Below, piece after piece: positions 13,201-28,200 of a DNA stretch of 64,000 nucleotides (the first letter of the stretch is position 1; each line of letters opens with the position of its first letter). The stretch lies in NCBI RefSeq assembly GCF_022605725.1, contig NC_065547.1, positions 23,353,167-23,417,166 on the forward strand, written 5' to 3'. Origin of the DNA: Anthonomus grandis grandis. Taxonomy: Eukaryota > Arthropoda > Insecta > Coleoptera > Curculionidae. Made by a program: the position numbers and the translations under genes. The notes under the pieces were generated by a model. The model searched no databases and had not been told where the DNA came from. It worked only from the letters and a program-made list of their open reading frames with translations.

Positions 13201-16200
13201 GCGCATTAAGAAAATTTTGATGTCATTATGGCGGCATACATTAGACATTTATAATATTGGAGTCATTCATAAAAATACTGACCAAGATGGGCATCTTAAG
13301 GAACATCTCAGATTGCACCTGTAGGAATAGAAAGATTAACACTTAATCCTCACGATTTGAATTGTCATAATAGAGGACCTAATAATATTATTCCTAAACA
13401 CATTTTCTAATATATTTTTAACATAACTAATGTCTGTTGGATCCAGGCCAAAAATAATTCGTAGACGACCATTTCTTTTTATTATGTCAACTCTTTCAGG
13501 ATAAGATAATTAAGTTGCCTGCGTTGATAAATAATATAAAAAAAAAACATAAACAAATATAGAAACATTCAAGGAGTATGCTATGTTTTGTATGTATACC
13601 GTTTTAACCTGTCGTGAACATTAATTGTGTGAGAGTAATCTAAGGTCACAAAAACTACTGAGAGATTTTAGAAAATTTGAAATGGTTTTTAAAGTGCGAT
13701 TTAAGTTTGCAGGCTTTTTAATCTATAAAATTTTTCACAGATAGGCGAAATTATCAGTTGAAAATTGATCTACCTAAGTATAGATCTAACATATGTTTTT
13801 ATTGTTTCTGAGTGTCAGTGAGACTTTGGAACGAAATAGTTAAATCGATTGTTTAAGATTCGTTTCCTAGCCTTTACTTCCTTAAGCAGTAGATTGCAAA
13901 AAAATTATTTATTGTTTTACAGGAGCAAAAATTTAATATATAAATATGTTTAAATTTATCTTTTGGTTAAGCATATTAGTTTGCAAGAATGTCTCCTTTA
14001 ATTAGCCTAGAAAGTTTTTTTTTATGTACAACTCCTAGCCTACTGGTTGCGACTTTCATAAATAAATAATATAAACATCATAAACCATCTCAAGTACTTC
14101 TAAATGATGTACTTCAAGGTAACCAAAGTGCACGGATGCACACTTTTCTATACCCTTGCATGTTATCAATTTAAGACAAAACTGCGACCTGTTTTAATTT
14201 TTCTATTACAAACTATTAATTTTTTTACGATTTGAAAAGTTTTTTAGTTGATATATTATTTCGTTATTTAAGGTTATGGATGTATGTAATCACCAAACGA
14301 AGAAAATTGAAAAAGCAAAGACGCTCTTAAAAAATTTTAAGATGTCTCTTAAACAAGAACAGTACTTAGCGAAGTGTTACTATGAAACAGCCACGGAACA
14401 CAAGCTGAACGCCGACCAACTCTTAGAAGCTACCAAAAAACTCTCAAAAAACCAAGACATTTTACAGCGAAAGCTCGAAAGCCAATATTACAACAACTCA
14501 ACTAATGAAAAAATCATCCAAGAAGCTGGCGCCTTTCTCAGCAGTAACATTTCGCACGCTATGACTGATATAGAAAACTTTAATTTCTCTTTAACTGTAC
14601 ATTTGGAGGGTCAAGGTGCTTCTGTACAGTCAGCCAAAGAACTATGTCAAAGTTATTCTGAGGATTGTAATAATTTTATGGAACAGAGCCGCTTTGCGCT
14701 GGAGCAACAGTTTGCGAGTAGTGACCGGAGTATTGAGGACAGCAACAGAATTGGATTGGAAACAATTGATAGGTTAAGAAAGGAAAATGAGTCGGGAAAG
14801 CAGTTGGTTAAGGAAAATGAACATTATATGGAAGAGGTTCAGGAAATGGTAAGTTTGGGCAATTTTTTTATTTTATTAGAAAGCGCGGTTAAGATATTCT
14901 CTAATAAAAGTGCCTGCAGCGGTACTGTCTAACTCGATAAACATAGAAATAGACAAGAAAAAATATAGAAAGATAATATCTTTCTATGCGTGATTAGCAC
15001 TCGCTAACCTTTTTTCTATGTCACTCGGCATCGTTCGGCTTTAGACATTCTTATACTACCCAATCTACAAACATTAGCCTATTTTTATAGCTAATGGGAT
15101 TTTTCACAGCCCACAATGTCAATTACTGAAATGTCATTCGACATTATCGATCTTTTAAGTAATAAGTATGTTTTGTTATTGTTTCTGTTTTCATCCTATA
15201 TCCTAGTGTGTATTTATAATAGCTAAATATATATTCTTTTTTTTATTTAAATATATTTACTATTTAATTTATCTTTTAATATTTGTCTTAAAATATAGAT
15301 TTAAGATGATCATATTATTAATTTCGCCTTAGAAATGGAAGAGAAAGAACAAACGATTGAATTAAGGATAAAATAGGATTATATATACAGTATCGGACAA
15401 AATTAGAGAGACTCGACTACTTACGTCTTTTATGTAAGATAAAAATGATTAAATTCCTCTTTTTGTGCTGAAGGATGTTATGTTTTGAAGTAGTTTAAAA
15501 AGGCACTAAAATAAATTAAAAAAAAAAACATTTCTCAAGATTTATTAGGAAAAATAAAAAAATGCAAAAAATTCTGTGCGACAAAATTAGAGAGACTTAT
15601 CCTTAAAGTACATTTGTACCCTATACTAATGAAACTAACCTAATACTTTGTCCAGTACCCTTTATTCTGGATAACTTTTTCACATCTATTCGGCATCGAT
15701 CCAATGAGATTCGAAATTACAGCCGGATCCATTGATTTCCAGCATTCTCGATTTCTTCAAATAATTGAGCACGATTCCCGATGTTTTTAGTGCGAATCTT
15801 TTTCTCTATAATCTCCCAAAGATTTTCAATTGGGTTCAAGTCCGGCGATTGCGGTGGCCATTTTAAAACTTGAATTTTGTTAGCCAAAAACCATTCCTTC
15901 ACAAGTTTGGCCGTATGTTTGGGGTCGTTATCGTGTTGGAACGTGAATCTTAGCGGCATTTCCCATTCGGCGTAAGGCAACATTACATCTTCCAGTATAG
16001 TCCGATACATAAATCTATCCATAGTGCCCTCAATTTTGTGGATAGGACCCATTCCATAACCCGAAAAACAACCCCAAACCATTAAATTGCCACCTCCGTA
16101 CTTCACAGTACCAGAAACATATTTTGGATCAAGCCTTTTGTTTGCTGGGCGATGTACGAACTGCGCTCCATCACTTCCAAAAATATTATATTTAGACTCG

Positions 16201-19200
16201 TCACTAAACAAAACCTTATTCCAGTCCTTAGCTGTCCAGTAACGGTGACGTGTTGCAAATAACATTCTAGCAGCTACATTTTTTTTTGATAGATGGGGTT
16301 TTTTTGCTGGTCTCCTTCCAGGAAGCCCCGCCTCCACTAATCGCCGCTGCACAGTCCTGGATGAAACCCCAGGCGCCTCCAATTCAGCCAAAATCTGTGT
16401 TGAAGATAGACGCGGATTATTCTGACTTAGTCGTTTAATTCTCCTGTCCAGCAGTACTGAGGTTTTTCTCTTGCGGCCACCTCTTTTAAGGTTTGTCACT
16501 CTTTCACGGAGCTGATAATTTTTTATTGTTCTGGAAACCATTTGTTTACTGACGTTGAATTGCTTTTTTATTAATTTTTGTGAGCGACCTGAGTTATAGG
16601 CTTCTATAATTTTTTCTTTTAGGTCTATGGAATAATGTCTCTCTAATTTTGTCCGATACTGTATATAGTATTTTCAAAATTTGTGAAGAGTAATAAAACA
16701 CATTTTATTCCCTTCTGTGGAATCACTGGGAATTAAGCGTGGATAAACTATATGACCTTATAAACTTAATGATCGTCTGAAAAAAGTAGTTAACAAATTA
16801 TAGTTCACTCAAAGATATACCGTTGATCTTTTGACCGCAATAAAACCATAATTATCTGTTGTAACCGAGTGATTTAAGTAAGTTATTTTTTTGTGGACTT
16901 TTATGGTTTAACATTTTCTAATAAAATACTATTTGTTATTTAATTAGTAAGTTTCATTTAGAATCACTTTCAAGCCGACCCTATTCCCTTTATCACTTCT
17001 TAAAAACGTTGGTCCTTGCACAATGGGGCTTAATGGTCTATAATATGAGAATATGAAAATTCGTTGATTTTCAAATCTGCTACAAAAACATCCCCACAAC
17101 AAAGATAAGTAATTTTTTTTTCAATGTACTGAAAAGAGACGAAATTAATAGCAACACCATTCAACCTCTTTCTATATTTCTAACCCGAACTCTACCCGAT
17201 CGAAGCCAGTTGAGATTGAGAGTAGAGTTTAGACTTTTTTCTATAATAGAAAGAAATTTTCTTTCTATCGAGTTGGAGAGTTCGCTCGCTGGTGTTTTAA
17301 TGGTTCTTATGCGAAAAGGTGGTTCAAACACTAACAGGACTATGTCACTTGCGCAGCTCGAAAGTATTCGGAGCCTGCGCTAAAAGTAAGGGGCAATTGT
17401 TTTTTTTTTATTAATAATTAATTTTTTTTCTATTCATTTTTCAAGAAAATTTATCATAAATCACTTAACTTCGTGTCTTAAATTTATATCTTTAATCACA
17501 CATTTTTTTGTGGAAATTGAGAATATTTTTACATACTTTTTTTTGTAACAATAACAAATCTTAACAATCGTATTGAAGATAGGTAGTTTATTTATGTAGG
17601 TATATTTAGCTCTAACTGTGGAATTGTGACCAAGAGTATTTTTTTTGTTTTCTAGTTTTCTTATATAACTGTAATATTTAGTAGTTTTCAAGTTACTTTT
17701 TGTTATATGTTCTAATCAGCCTTGATTAGGGTAGGTAACCTTATTGTAAGGTCGATTTTTACTGGGTTCAATAACATAAAAAGAGTTGTTTGATGAACAA
17801 TATTTGGATATATTTTTTAAACTGAAACTTGGCTTACAAATTGTACTGATGATGATCTAAATTTTGGGATTTTTTTATAGACTTCTCCAATCTGAGTGCT
17901 TTTCTCGAAGAGGTTAACAAGGTGCTCTCTTTTGTTTATCCAACTTTGAATGAGCTTGTTTTTGTGGGGGACTTTAATGTAAACTTATTTAATTTAAATA
18001 ATCCTTTAACTGATTGTTTTTTACATTTTAATTTTTTGTCAACTAATTACACAGCCTACCAGATTATCGGATAGGACTACATTGCTAAATCCGATTTTTG
18101 CTACTAAAGGGTTGGAGATCATACAATCAGGTACTGTGGAATACCATCGTATATCAGACCATAAATTAGTGTTTTGTGAGTTAAATAATCAAAAACAGAC
18201 TACCATTTCCAGAATTATACATTGTCGATGTTTTAAAATTTTTTATTATAATTTATTTTTAAATGACTTTCATAAGCCATCATAACATAATATTATCTAT
18301 GAGCTGAATATTGACAGGAAAATAGCTGTATTTAATGATTTTGTTTTAAGTTTATTTTCATATGTGCTCCAATGAAAAAAAAATAAAAATTTCAAAATCA
18401 AGCTGTTTCAAAATTGGGTGTAAATATTTTAAGAGCATATTGCTGGAGTAAAAATAAGACTTTTTTCTATAAACATGTGTCCTAAAATGCATCCTCTCAG
18501 AGCTACAGCCCGCGCAAATTGCTTGAATAAAATAACACACTCACTATAGTTATGAATTAAATCTTTTGGAAATTTGCAAGTCTCAAAATATTAATTTTTT
18601 TGTAAAGATGGTCAAAACTCCTTGGAGCTTATCCTTATATCTTATGTTATGGCTAAAAAAATTATTCATTTAAAGGGGCTATATCTTATGTTTCTAAAAA
18701 AGTATAAAATTATCGTTTCTTGCATTTTTCAATACAATTAATTTGACTTGACAAAAATTAGCAGTCACGGGCTACTTCGTTTTTTCTAATTTAATAATTT
18801 AATCGGTTTTAATAATGTTCCCCTAATCGTTTACCAGCGACTTTATGGAAAACGGTTAATTGTATCTAAAAAATGCAAAGGGCAAAAATTTATGACTTTT
18901 TCATAGCTAACAAGCCCCCTGATTCCCTCCCTAAAATTAGATTTACACCATTTTTGTCACGGAAAATGAAGAGAGCACTAAAAAACGGGAACTTGAAATT
19001 TTCAGGACATTTGACGCATATCTGTAGTCACGGTTCCAAATAATCGATTTTCTTCAAGCAATTTGCGCGAGCTCTAGCTCTGTAGGGGGTACATTTTAGG
19101 ACACATGTTTATAGAAAAAAAGTCTTATTTTGACTCCAACAATACGCTCTTAAAATATTTGCACCAAATTTTATTTATAACACCCTGTAGATATTCCTTT

Positions 19201-22200
19201 AGCTAAAAAACAAAATCCGCTAAATCTATATAATGATATCTGCCTTATAAGCATCCTCCTACCAATTATTAAAAAATTTTGAGCGCATTTTGTAGAACAG
19301 TACACTAATTCTGTTGGAATATTCCAAGGCATTTGACACGTTAAACCAAAAGTTGCTATTTCATAAACTTCATTATGGATGTGAACAAAGATCGATAAAA
19401 TGAAAGAAGCCGTTTTCTCAAAGAGACCTAGGTTCAATATCTAAAGGGAACTACACAAAGTCTCGGTCTCAAGAGTATTTATTAATTCTAACAGTTACAC
19501 GTGTTTCGCTCATATTAAGAGCATCATCAGACCTAAAAATTAAAAACAAAGAAACTTAATACAATAACAACCTTAAAGTTAGATAAAATTGGTACCTTAA
19601 AAATCGACTACAAACAGTACATGCTTTACGGTCACATTATACACACACACTAAATAAAATAAATTCTTAGGAATATGATACGCCACAAGTTTGTAAAAAG
19701 CCAAAACAACTAAATTAAAATTGATAAAACACAAAAATATAAATTTATTGTCCTAAGCGAGATTCGAACCTACTGCTACTCTCAAAAAACACGTCAGTTA
19801 AGCAATGTAAACTATTGCGCTACCAGGTCCTTAGAATCCAGGAGATATTTTAAGTAGAAGTGGAGTATGTCAGGCAATATTGTTAAAAATACTGACATAC
19901 TCCACTTCTACTAGAAATGGTTTATTTTTTCTTGAGGCGCAAAGAGGTGGCAGTAAGCTGGCAAGATCACTTGAAAATTTGGAGAAAATTAACTACAATA
20001 ATTTGTATTATACATTTTTGATAAAGAATTAAATAGGTTCCATTAAAAAAAACTTACTTAACAATGAAAACTTTGTTTTTCAGACACTCTATACATTTAC
20101 TAATACTGTCAATAAAATTAGTATTTCCAAACAAACACTTTTTATCTTAACTTTTTCTCATATCATATACAGGGGCGAAAAAAATCATCTATAAATAGAG
20201 TTGGGACACCCTGTCTAAGAAAACCCGTGTGTGTTTGGGGAATGCACACTTAATTTAGCCAAGCAACTTCTACAGTTTGAGTTTAAAATGGGTGTTTTTT
20301 TGGAGGTTATAATATGATTTTGACCATGTATAGTCAAATTGTTAATTTTATGCAACAGGCATTCGTTTCCTCTAACCTTTGTCACACTTTTCTGTGCTAA
20401 GAAGGATCTGCAAATTATATTTCACAACATTAATTACATAGGGCTTGAATTGAAATGAAATTCCTCAGTTATTGAGCGAAGTGCTTTCAATTTTGCTGAA
20501 TCATATTAATTTTATTCAGTCGCCTTTTCGTGGCGAATGCACAGATTACAGGAACAAAATCTATATATAATTTAACTTGAGGTTCCATAAAAGGCTACAG
20601 TAGTTTTTGGGCTGCACCCCAGTGCTGATCTATTGTAGTCTTAAGTTAAGACTTTTTGAAATGAGAGCACTGTATATTAAATAAAACTGAATGCAACAAT
20701 GATCCTTCAAAATCATGTATTTCAAGGTATATCTTAATGATCCAGTAAGATATACCTTGTAAGATGTTGTATTTTATAAATGCTTTACGGTCCGTGTAAA
20801 TTATAATCAGGTAGATTCCTCCTTGTTGATTAATAATTAATTTAAAAAACAAAATTTATGACTTTTTAAAATCTTTAGATGTTTGAAACATTTTATGTTT
20901 TTAGTTTACAAAATTCGACGAGTCAGCATCTTTAAAAATTAAATGTAGGGAGGATTTACTGATGTCCATGCAGAAAGAAATGAAAATTCGTCTTTTAAAT
21001 ATGCGAAAAAAATGTGAAGAGAATTTGGTTAAGCTAAAAATGCGCTGCGAAATGGAGGAGGAGCAAATTAATTGTTTGGATGATGCATTGAAATTCGCTG
21101 ACGTTTATGATGAATCAAGATTATCCTGGTTTAATGATGAACGAGCCGAACAGGAAAAACTGAAAGAAGAATATCAAAACAGCTGTGATAGAGTAAGATT
21201 TTTTATTTACTAATTTTTAACACACTAGTATTTTATTACCTCTAATTATTAAAAAAATAAATGTAGGAGGCTTATGATCAGTCAAATTTTATAATTTTTG
21301 AAATTTCACTTTCAATATTCAATCAAGATAAAACCATTAAGTTTTTAAAAATTATAAGCCTAATTGATTTAAAAATAATACTCAATAGAAAAAACAAATT
21401 GCATATTTTTAATGCCTGTTTATTTATTTTATTATTTAAAACTTCACAAACGTCAAAGCAGATAACAATATATGACAGAATACAATCCAAAAATACAGAT
21501 GGGTGTTACTTTTCAGCCTATTATAAAAATATTTTGTCATATGATGATTTTTCAAAATTCTTTTATTTCTATATAGAAAAAAACGCATGGTGTCCAATAA
21601 GTTTATCAACTACAAAAAATTATCTATATCCTCAGTCTTAAATCCCCTGGATGATGTTATAGTACCTTAGAGAGCTCCTGAGGTTATTAGTTTATGGTAC
21701 TCCAGTAGAGAATTAGAACAAATTGAGAAATTAGATAATTGCGGGATGTGACTCAATTAGAAACCATCTTGGTGTGTCTGAAACAGTTGAAAAATATTAG
21801 AAAAATCTTTTTGGGACTTTTTCTCTTTGTTCAATGTGTCCATAGGCTTTCGTATTTGTAGTCAAGATAATGCTCTTACCAACTTTATTCTACTAGTAAA
21901 TTGGAAAAATTTACTATTTCTTACAAATTAATAAAACAAAAACCAAGACATTTGCTGTTTTATTTGTAATATGTGTAAAGGGCTTATTAAATTTTACATT
22001 TGATTGGAAACATACCTCCATTTCCTTTACTTTAGGTTTTCACCTCAACACAGTGATCAATTGTAAATGTGTTTACAATGGGTTTGTTTTTCTAGCAATT
22101 GTCTATTAACACATTTTATTGCCTTGAAATCATCCGGTAACATCAAGCTACACAAATTCATCAAGCAGCAGTTCATGATTAACCTTATTAAAAGCATTCG

Positions 22201-25200
22201 CGCAGTTAGTATACAGATCGTGTTTTCGTTCGTTACTTATAGGAAACCGCATAGAGGCGAAGTTTTGCAACGTCGCGCGTGTACGAGTGCCTGCGACAGA
22301 GCTCCGCCCCGGCCGGCCCGAGGACGGGATTAGTAAACATCTGACTTTCGTGGGAGCTGCGTCGTTTGGCGACAAAATGTCCCAAAATATTACGCGAAAA
22401 TCCAGGCATTTTTAAAATATTTATTCTAATGCGGGTTTTACAGACATGACAATGTGTAAAACCCGCATAGAATTTTAATCTTAAAATGTTTAATATGCTG
22501 TGTTTTGCATAATGAAAATTAAAGCGTTAATCAATAAAAAATAAAATATCAACTCTGATAAAAATATAATAAAAAATCAGAAATAAAACAAACTCAAATA
22601 AATAAACAAACTTAACAACATATCATTTTTTAAATAAAAGGCTCAAATAAACCGCCTTCTTTCGCTAAACAAAAACTTAACCTATCGTAAAAGCTATTTC
22701 GCACCTCCAAAAGAGTTTCAGGTAAAATGGAATTGGCACCTTCGACAATTTTATTTCGCAACTCCTCTAAATTTGTTGGCCTACTAAATTCATACTTGTA
22801 AATGGTCTGCTTAAGGTAACCCCACAGATAAAAGTCTGGAGATCTAGGAAGCCATTTAATATCGCCAGTCCCACTAATAAGGCGGTTAGGAAAAGTATTT
22901 GTTAAAAAGTAAATAAGTAAGTAGTTGTTAAAAATTCTTTTACCCTAGCCGCGTTATGAGCAGGACAGCCATCTTGCTGAAAATAAACCGATCCCAGGTC
23001 TACATCAGGTAGGATTTGAATGGCAGGAAGAACTTGGTTTTGCAGCAACTCAAGGTACTTTTGGGCGTTTAAAGTGCCATCAATAAAAAATGGCCCTATA
23101 ACATTGTCGCCCAAAATACCTGCCCAAACATTCAATTTCTGAGGATGCTGGGTACGAAACTGAAAACTTCTAAGCTCGTTTTCCTGAGACCAATAACGAA
23201 CAATGGAAGGATTGTGTTTGCCATGTAATGGAAAAGAAGATTCATCAGAAAACAAAATATTTTTTAAAAAATATTCGTTTTCATTTGCCTTTTCCATCAT
23301 GGTTTCACAAAATTCCATTCTTCGCCACTGGTCTTCAGGAAATATTTCCTGAGTTTTTGAATACTTGAAACATTTGTACCCATATTTTTTCCAGATACGA
23401 GCAAAAGTTTTATTGCTCATTCCCAGTTCCTCTCCAACACTTCTAGTGGACCGTGTCGAATCAAGTTCTAGGGCACTGCAAACCATTTCTTCCCGCCGTT
23501 CTATATCCTGAACCACTTCAACAGGTGGTTCTTGACGTTTTGTGTGGCATTTTTTACAATCTTGAAGACAAAAAGATGTCTCAAAATTTGTAACCATATT
23601 TAAAACCGTTTTTGCACAAGGAATCGGTCTATTCTCAAATGTCACTGTAAACAAATCTCTACATTGAACTGCCGAATTGTCTCCATAAAACCATTTAATT
23701 AGTTGAACTCTTTCGGAAGGGGTATAAACAGCCATAGTGAAAAAAACACGAAAATAACGCTCAAAAATTATTAATGCAACGTGCAGTAACACAGCAAAGT
23801 GAGGTCTGCTGACTCCCGGTTCAAAAAATAAAAACGAAAAATTTCGCCGCCTGCAAGCCGCAACCAAGCGGTGTTGCCATTATTTTGGGTAATACGTAGC
23901 TCACGATAACACGATCTGTATGTTACATTTAATTGACTTTTATTCAGTATTACCTCTTCCGCCAACTTTAGGATCAGAATTTAAACTAGTTTCGATGGCA
24001 CTTTTGTGTTGCTTGTATTTACACTTATTGTGATGTTTAATATACTTTCTTAGTTCATTCAAACAAGTTAACTTTTTCGAATTTGCTTTGTTTATAAATA
24101 CTAAGTATTTTAACGGGTATCTACATTTGCTAAATGAAGTTTTAGCTTGGCATTAGGGAATAGCGTTATCGAGAGACTCATACACAAGATCATAGAATAG
24201 TTTAAGGCAACTATTGACACCTGTTAAGAAAAGGAGTTCTGACCAATCGCAGTTTTTGGTTTTGATTATCATATCATTATCTTTTAAAAAAGTAATAAAG
24301 CAACGATAGAGAACTCTATAAATTTCAACTATTAAAATACATTACAAAATTAACGTTTTGTTTTGATAATGTGTCTGTGTAACTCTTCATATTATACTCG
24401 TAAATTTAAATGTTTTTAGTTTTGTTTATTTTTTAACTTTTGTTTTAAGTTTTAATAGGATAAGAAGTCTGGCTTAATTTTCGACTATATCTTTACTATA
24501 ACTCTAGGGTAATAATGGACTTTTTGTTAGAATTACCCCTATATAAATCATCTAGTTCATATTTTTTAGTGTCATTTATGCGTAATTTTACTCTTAAAAT
24601 TAAATATGCCTTTTGTTCTATCTTTGTTTTCGAGTAACTTACTGCTTATTGTTTTACATTCTTCTCAGTGATTTACAAATTCACTTAAAGCTCGCTAAGG
24701 GACATCTTAAATTTTAGGAATTCAACGGAGTTGTTTTTTAATAGTACTAGTAGATTTTTGGGGATGTGAATATTAAATCAACTAGAAAACCTGGGAATCA
24801 GGTTATAACTTTTACTATTTTAGAATAGGTGATATTGGTTGTTCTGCAATGAAAAATGTGAAACGTCAAAATTAGGACGGAATTAAATGGAATTTTTACT
24901 TTACCTCAACTGGAGAGAAACAGTTGGTAGTCCTATGACTTGCTTAGTAATATACATACTAATATTTGCTTAGTTTAGTTTAATAGAATTTCTATAAAGC
25001 CTTATATCTTTTTTTTAGACAACACAAAATCGTCAACACAGATTAAAGTTAGCATATCTGTTAAAGCACAAACGACTGGAAAAAGTTCTTATGATCTGAC
25101 GTAGATTTTATATTCTAAGGCGGCCAAGTTATAAAAAAATTATCCTAAGTATATCAGTACTTTAAAACTAGTTGTTTGCAAATATTTTAAAGGTAATTAT

Positions 25201-28200
25201 TAAAGCGTTAAAAAATGTCTGCCTTAAAAAATTAAGGCAGCTACTGGGTAGGTGGACAACTGGGCAGGGAACTCTCGCTAAATTTGGGCCTGAAAGCAAT
25301 AGACTTACAGCGGTAGACATAATAGGAATTCAGACCAATGTCTTAATTGGTCCAAGTGATAAGAGAAGGGGTGCCAAGGAGCCGAACCTTCGCAATCATT
25401 GTAGGTAACCAGGCGGCAACAAAAACTTTAGGACAGTTTGAGACTAGGTTAAAGGCTATACAAAACTGCTGGGAGGTTCGCGCGGACTTAGCCAAAGATC
25501 AAAACACAGGCCAGGGATAATTCTGTTATAGAATATGGACAACCAAAGTGCTGTAAGAAGGGCAATCCAACTTGCAATCAAGGAGGCGAGGAACAGACTC
25601 CTAGGCCAAGAACAAACATGTTGTATCAGCGATAAAACCTCGAGAGGGACATCAGACACTGGTTGGGACTTAAGCATAAATACCGAAAATGAACTGCCAA
25701 AGGTGGAACTCTTCAAACAACTTTTGGGCAGCCCACCTTTCAGAAAGGTAGAGAACATACTGGGCCCTTCCATGCAACAACTGCGAAAAGTAGACGGCTG
25801 CTCATAGGACACGCACCCTGTAGGAAACACCCACACAGACTCGGAACAGTAGACACACCATTATGTAGAGGTTGTGAGGGAGAGGAAGAAACTACTCTTT
25901 ACATTCAACCAGACCATTTTGACAGGTCTAAGCGAAGCTCAACCCTCATCAGGGAGGATAAGAAACGCACAACTGGGCCAAATACTGGATTTCTTTAAAG
26001 GCAACAGAACTAAATATGTGGGAATAAACCTATGAATCACAATAGGACTGCAACAGAGCAGACTGCAGTACGGGGATCCAACTCCAACTTGCGTGGTAGA
26101 AAATGGTGGGAGCATCTGTAGCAAAATATTTATTCGCTTTAAAGACAGTCTAGGTTGAACAAATCGACAGTTTCCACTACAAGTACAACGTGATTTAGTA
26201 TTTATTAATTATTTTCCACTTGCATTTCAGTGTAGTTTTGTTACTACCAAATAACAAAAACTGAGACTTCTTAGAATTCAAGATTAATTTATGATCAACC
26301 GAATACGTCTGTATTATATTGTCGCGCCGTCCAGTCGACTTCAACTCCTCTCAGATAAAGTAGTTCCTGCGCAGCTGCGTTGATTAAAGGGCAGCAGACC
26401 TTTCTGGCTCCTTGATTATGCGCGGCGTACGGGGATGGGGGACAGATAGCTCAAGGAAAATGACTTAGTTTATTTGACAAATGTATTGTGTCACCTTAGG
26501 CGGTACAAAGGGCCTTACCACAAAACGCTAAGGGTAGTACAGGATGTAACTTTGACCATCGGTTTTTAGCTGAGGGGGCGTTATCAACAATAAAAATACC
26601 TAAATTAAGAAATAGTTTTAAATCCAACCCTTGAGATAACTATGCCCCGGGATTCGCCGGAACCTAGCTATTCGAGCCAAATCTTCCCTTAGGTAAGGAG
26701 ACCGACTGGGTAACTGCAAGTAATGTGTCAGTTCCCCCAAAGGGCAGAGTTACCCCCTTACAAGGGTATTCCACCTTTTGGTGGTTTATAGTCAAACCGG
26801 TTCCTACCTGGAGGGTAAAGGATCAGCACGAAGTGGTTATCGAATAACTGATGTTTTCCCTAGATTTCGAGGTTGTATTTATACCTAAAAATTATGTCAA
26901 TGACCCATAGTAAAATAAAGATGAAATACGCACAATTGCTAAGGTTGCATTTTGTGCTTCGCAAATTCAGTTGTGAAATTGATTAGTAATTATTAATTAT
27001 TTGTTTTATACTCAGTGTAATTAATTTGGTTGACATATGCAAGCGTTGGTCCCCAACGCTCATGTTGCACCGTGTACCTTTACAAAAATTATACTAACTT
27101 ACAATGTTTTTTACTGTAATAAGATATCTTCTTGTCAGACAGGTTTTTTTTGCCTTGCAAGGTAGATGTCCCAGTGGCGCTTTCTTATTTTAGAGTTGTT
27201 TCCTCTCCCTGGGCTTTTTGCTGAAATAAGAACAAAGTATTTCGTTCCTATCGTATGCCACTGGTTATAAATTAATTTTAATATTTTTAAACTAATTGAC
27301 CCTTTTTTTATTTATTATTATTTATTTTTCTTTAAAAAAAAATCAGTTATTTTGTATATGAGGTATAGTATAAATTTGTGTGTATATAGTATATATATAA
27401 TATATATATATATATACTATATATATATATACATATACTATGTATATATATACTATTATATATATATATATATATATACAGGGTGTCTCACGACGAATAG
27501 ACGCGATCGATATCTCGGAAACTAATTTTTTTGAAAATTTGACAACACGGCACAGTCGATGAGGGCTACACAACTAAAATATTTTGACAGTTGTGACATT
27601 TCCGGTTATACCGGAAGTAGGTGTCAACTTCGTTATTTTAAATGGAACACCCTGTATATTTTTACATTTTTGGCTTTTACGTGAAATTTGAAGTATATTT
27701 TGTGTATAATGTCCTATACCTAAGTGTAACCGTTTTTGACATATTTTTAATTTCATGTGAAAAACTATGTTTATAAGCCCTAATATAATTACCGATTACT
27801 CCCTTTTAGTAGCCTTTATTTATTGGTTAGTTTTGGTTTTATTTTAGAGGAAGGACCACTTTAAAAGACTATTTTAATATTTGGCAAAAAAAAAGATACA
27901 GGGGGGTTAAAAACTAGCATTAAATATTAAAATGAAAAAATCATTAAAAGTCAATTTTTTTAAATGGAAACCCCCTATTTTTATAATTTTTTCATAAAGA
28001 TAATTAAAAATAAGGTTAACTTTGTATAAGGTTATCTAGTCCAAAAAATGATATTTAAATTTGGCCTAATATTAAAAAGCCGTATAGTAATACGGCTCAA
28101 GGATTGTTGATTAGTTGGGCATGACGGTTGTCATAGTAACCGCTAGAAGCGGCAGTAAGATAATGGATTATAACAGAAATATACACTTTTTAATTAAACT

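Noticed and set aside
19755..19832. A functional tRNA gene on the minus strand
   Set aside because: The A-box-like sequence and B box are there, but the acceptor ends do not pair and the T stem is imperfect; a SINE head is more likely.
22067..22333. + strand open stretch with a GC-rich Arg/Pro-rich end
   Set aside because: It is antisense to a recognisable RT fragment on the minus strand, and its composition comes from the GC island.
25456..25836. 126-codon open stretch on the minus strand
   Set aside because: Antisense to the R1/Jockey-type C-terminal domain, whose zinc-binding signature is on the + strand.
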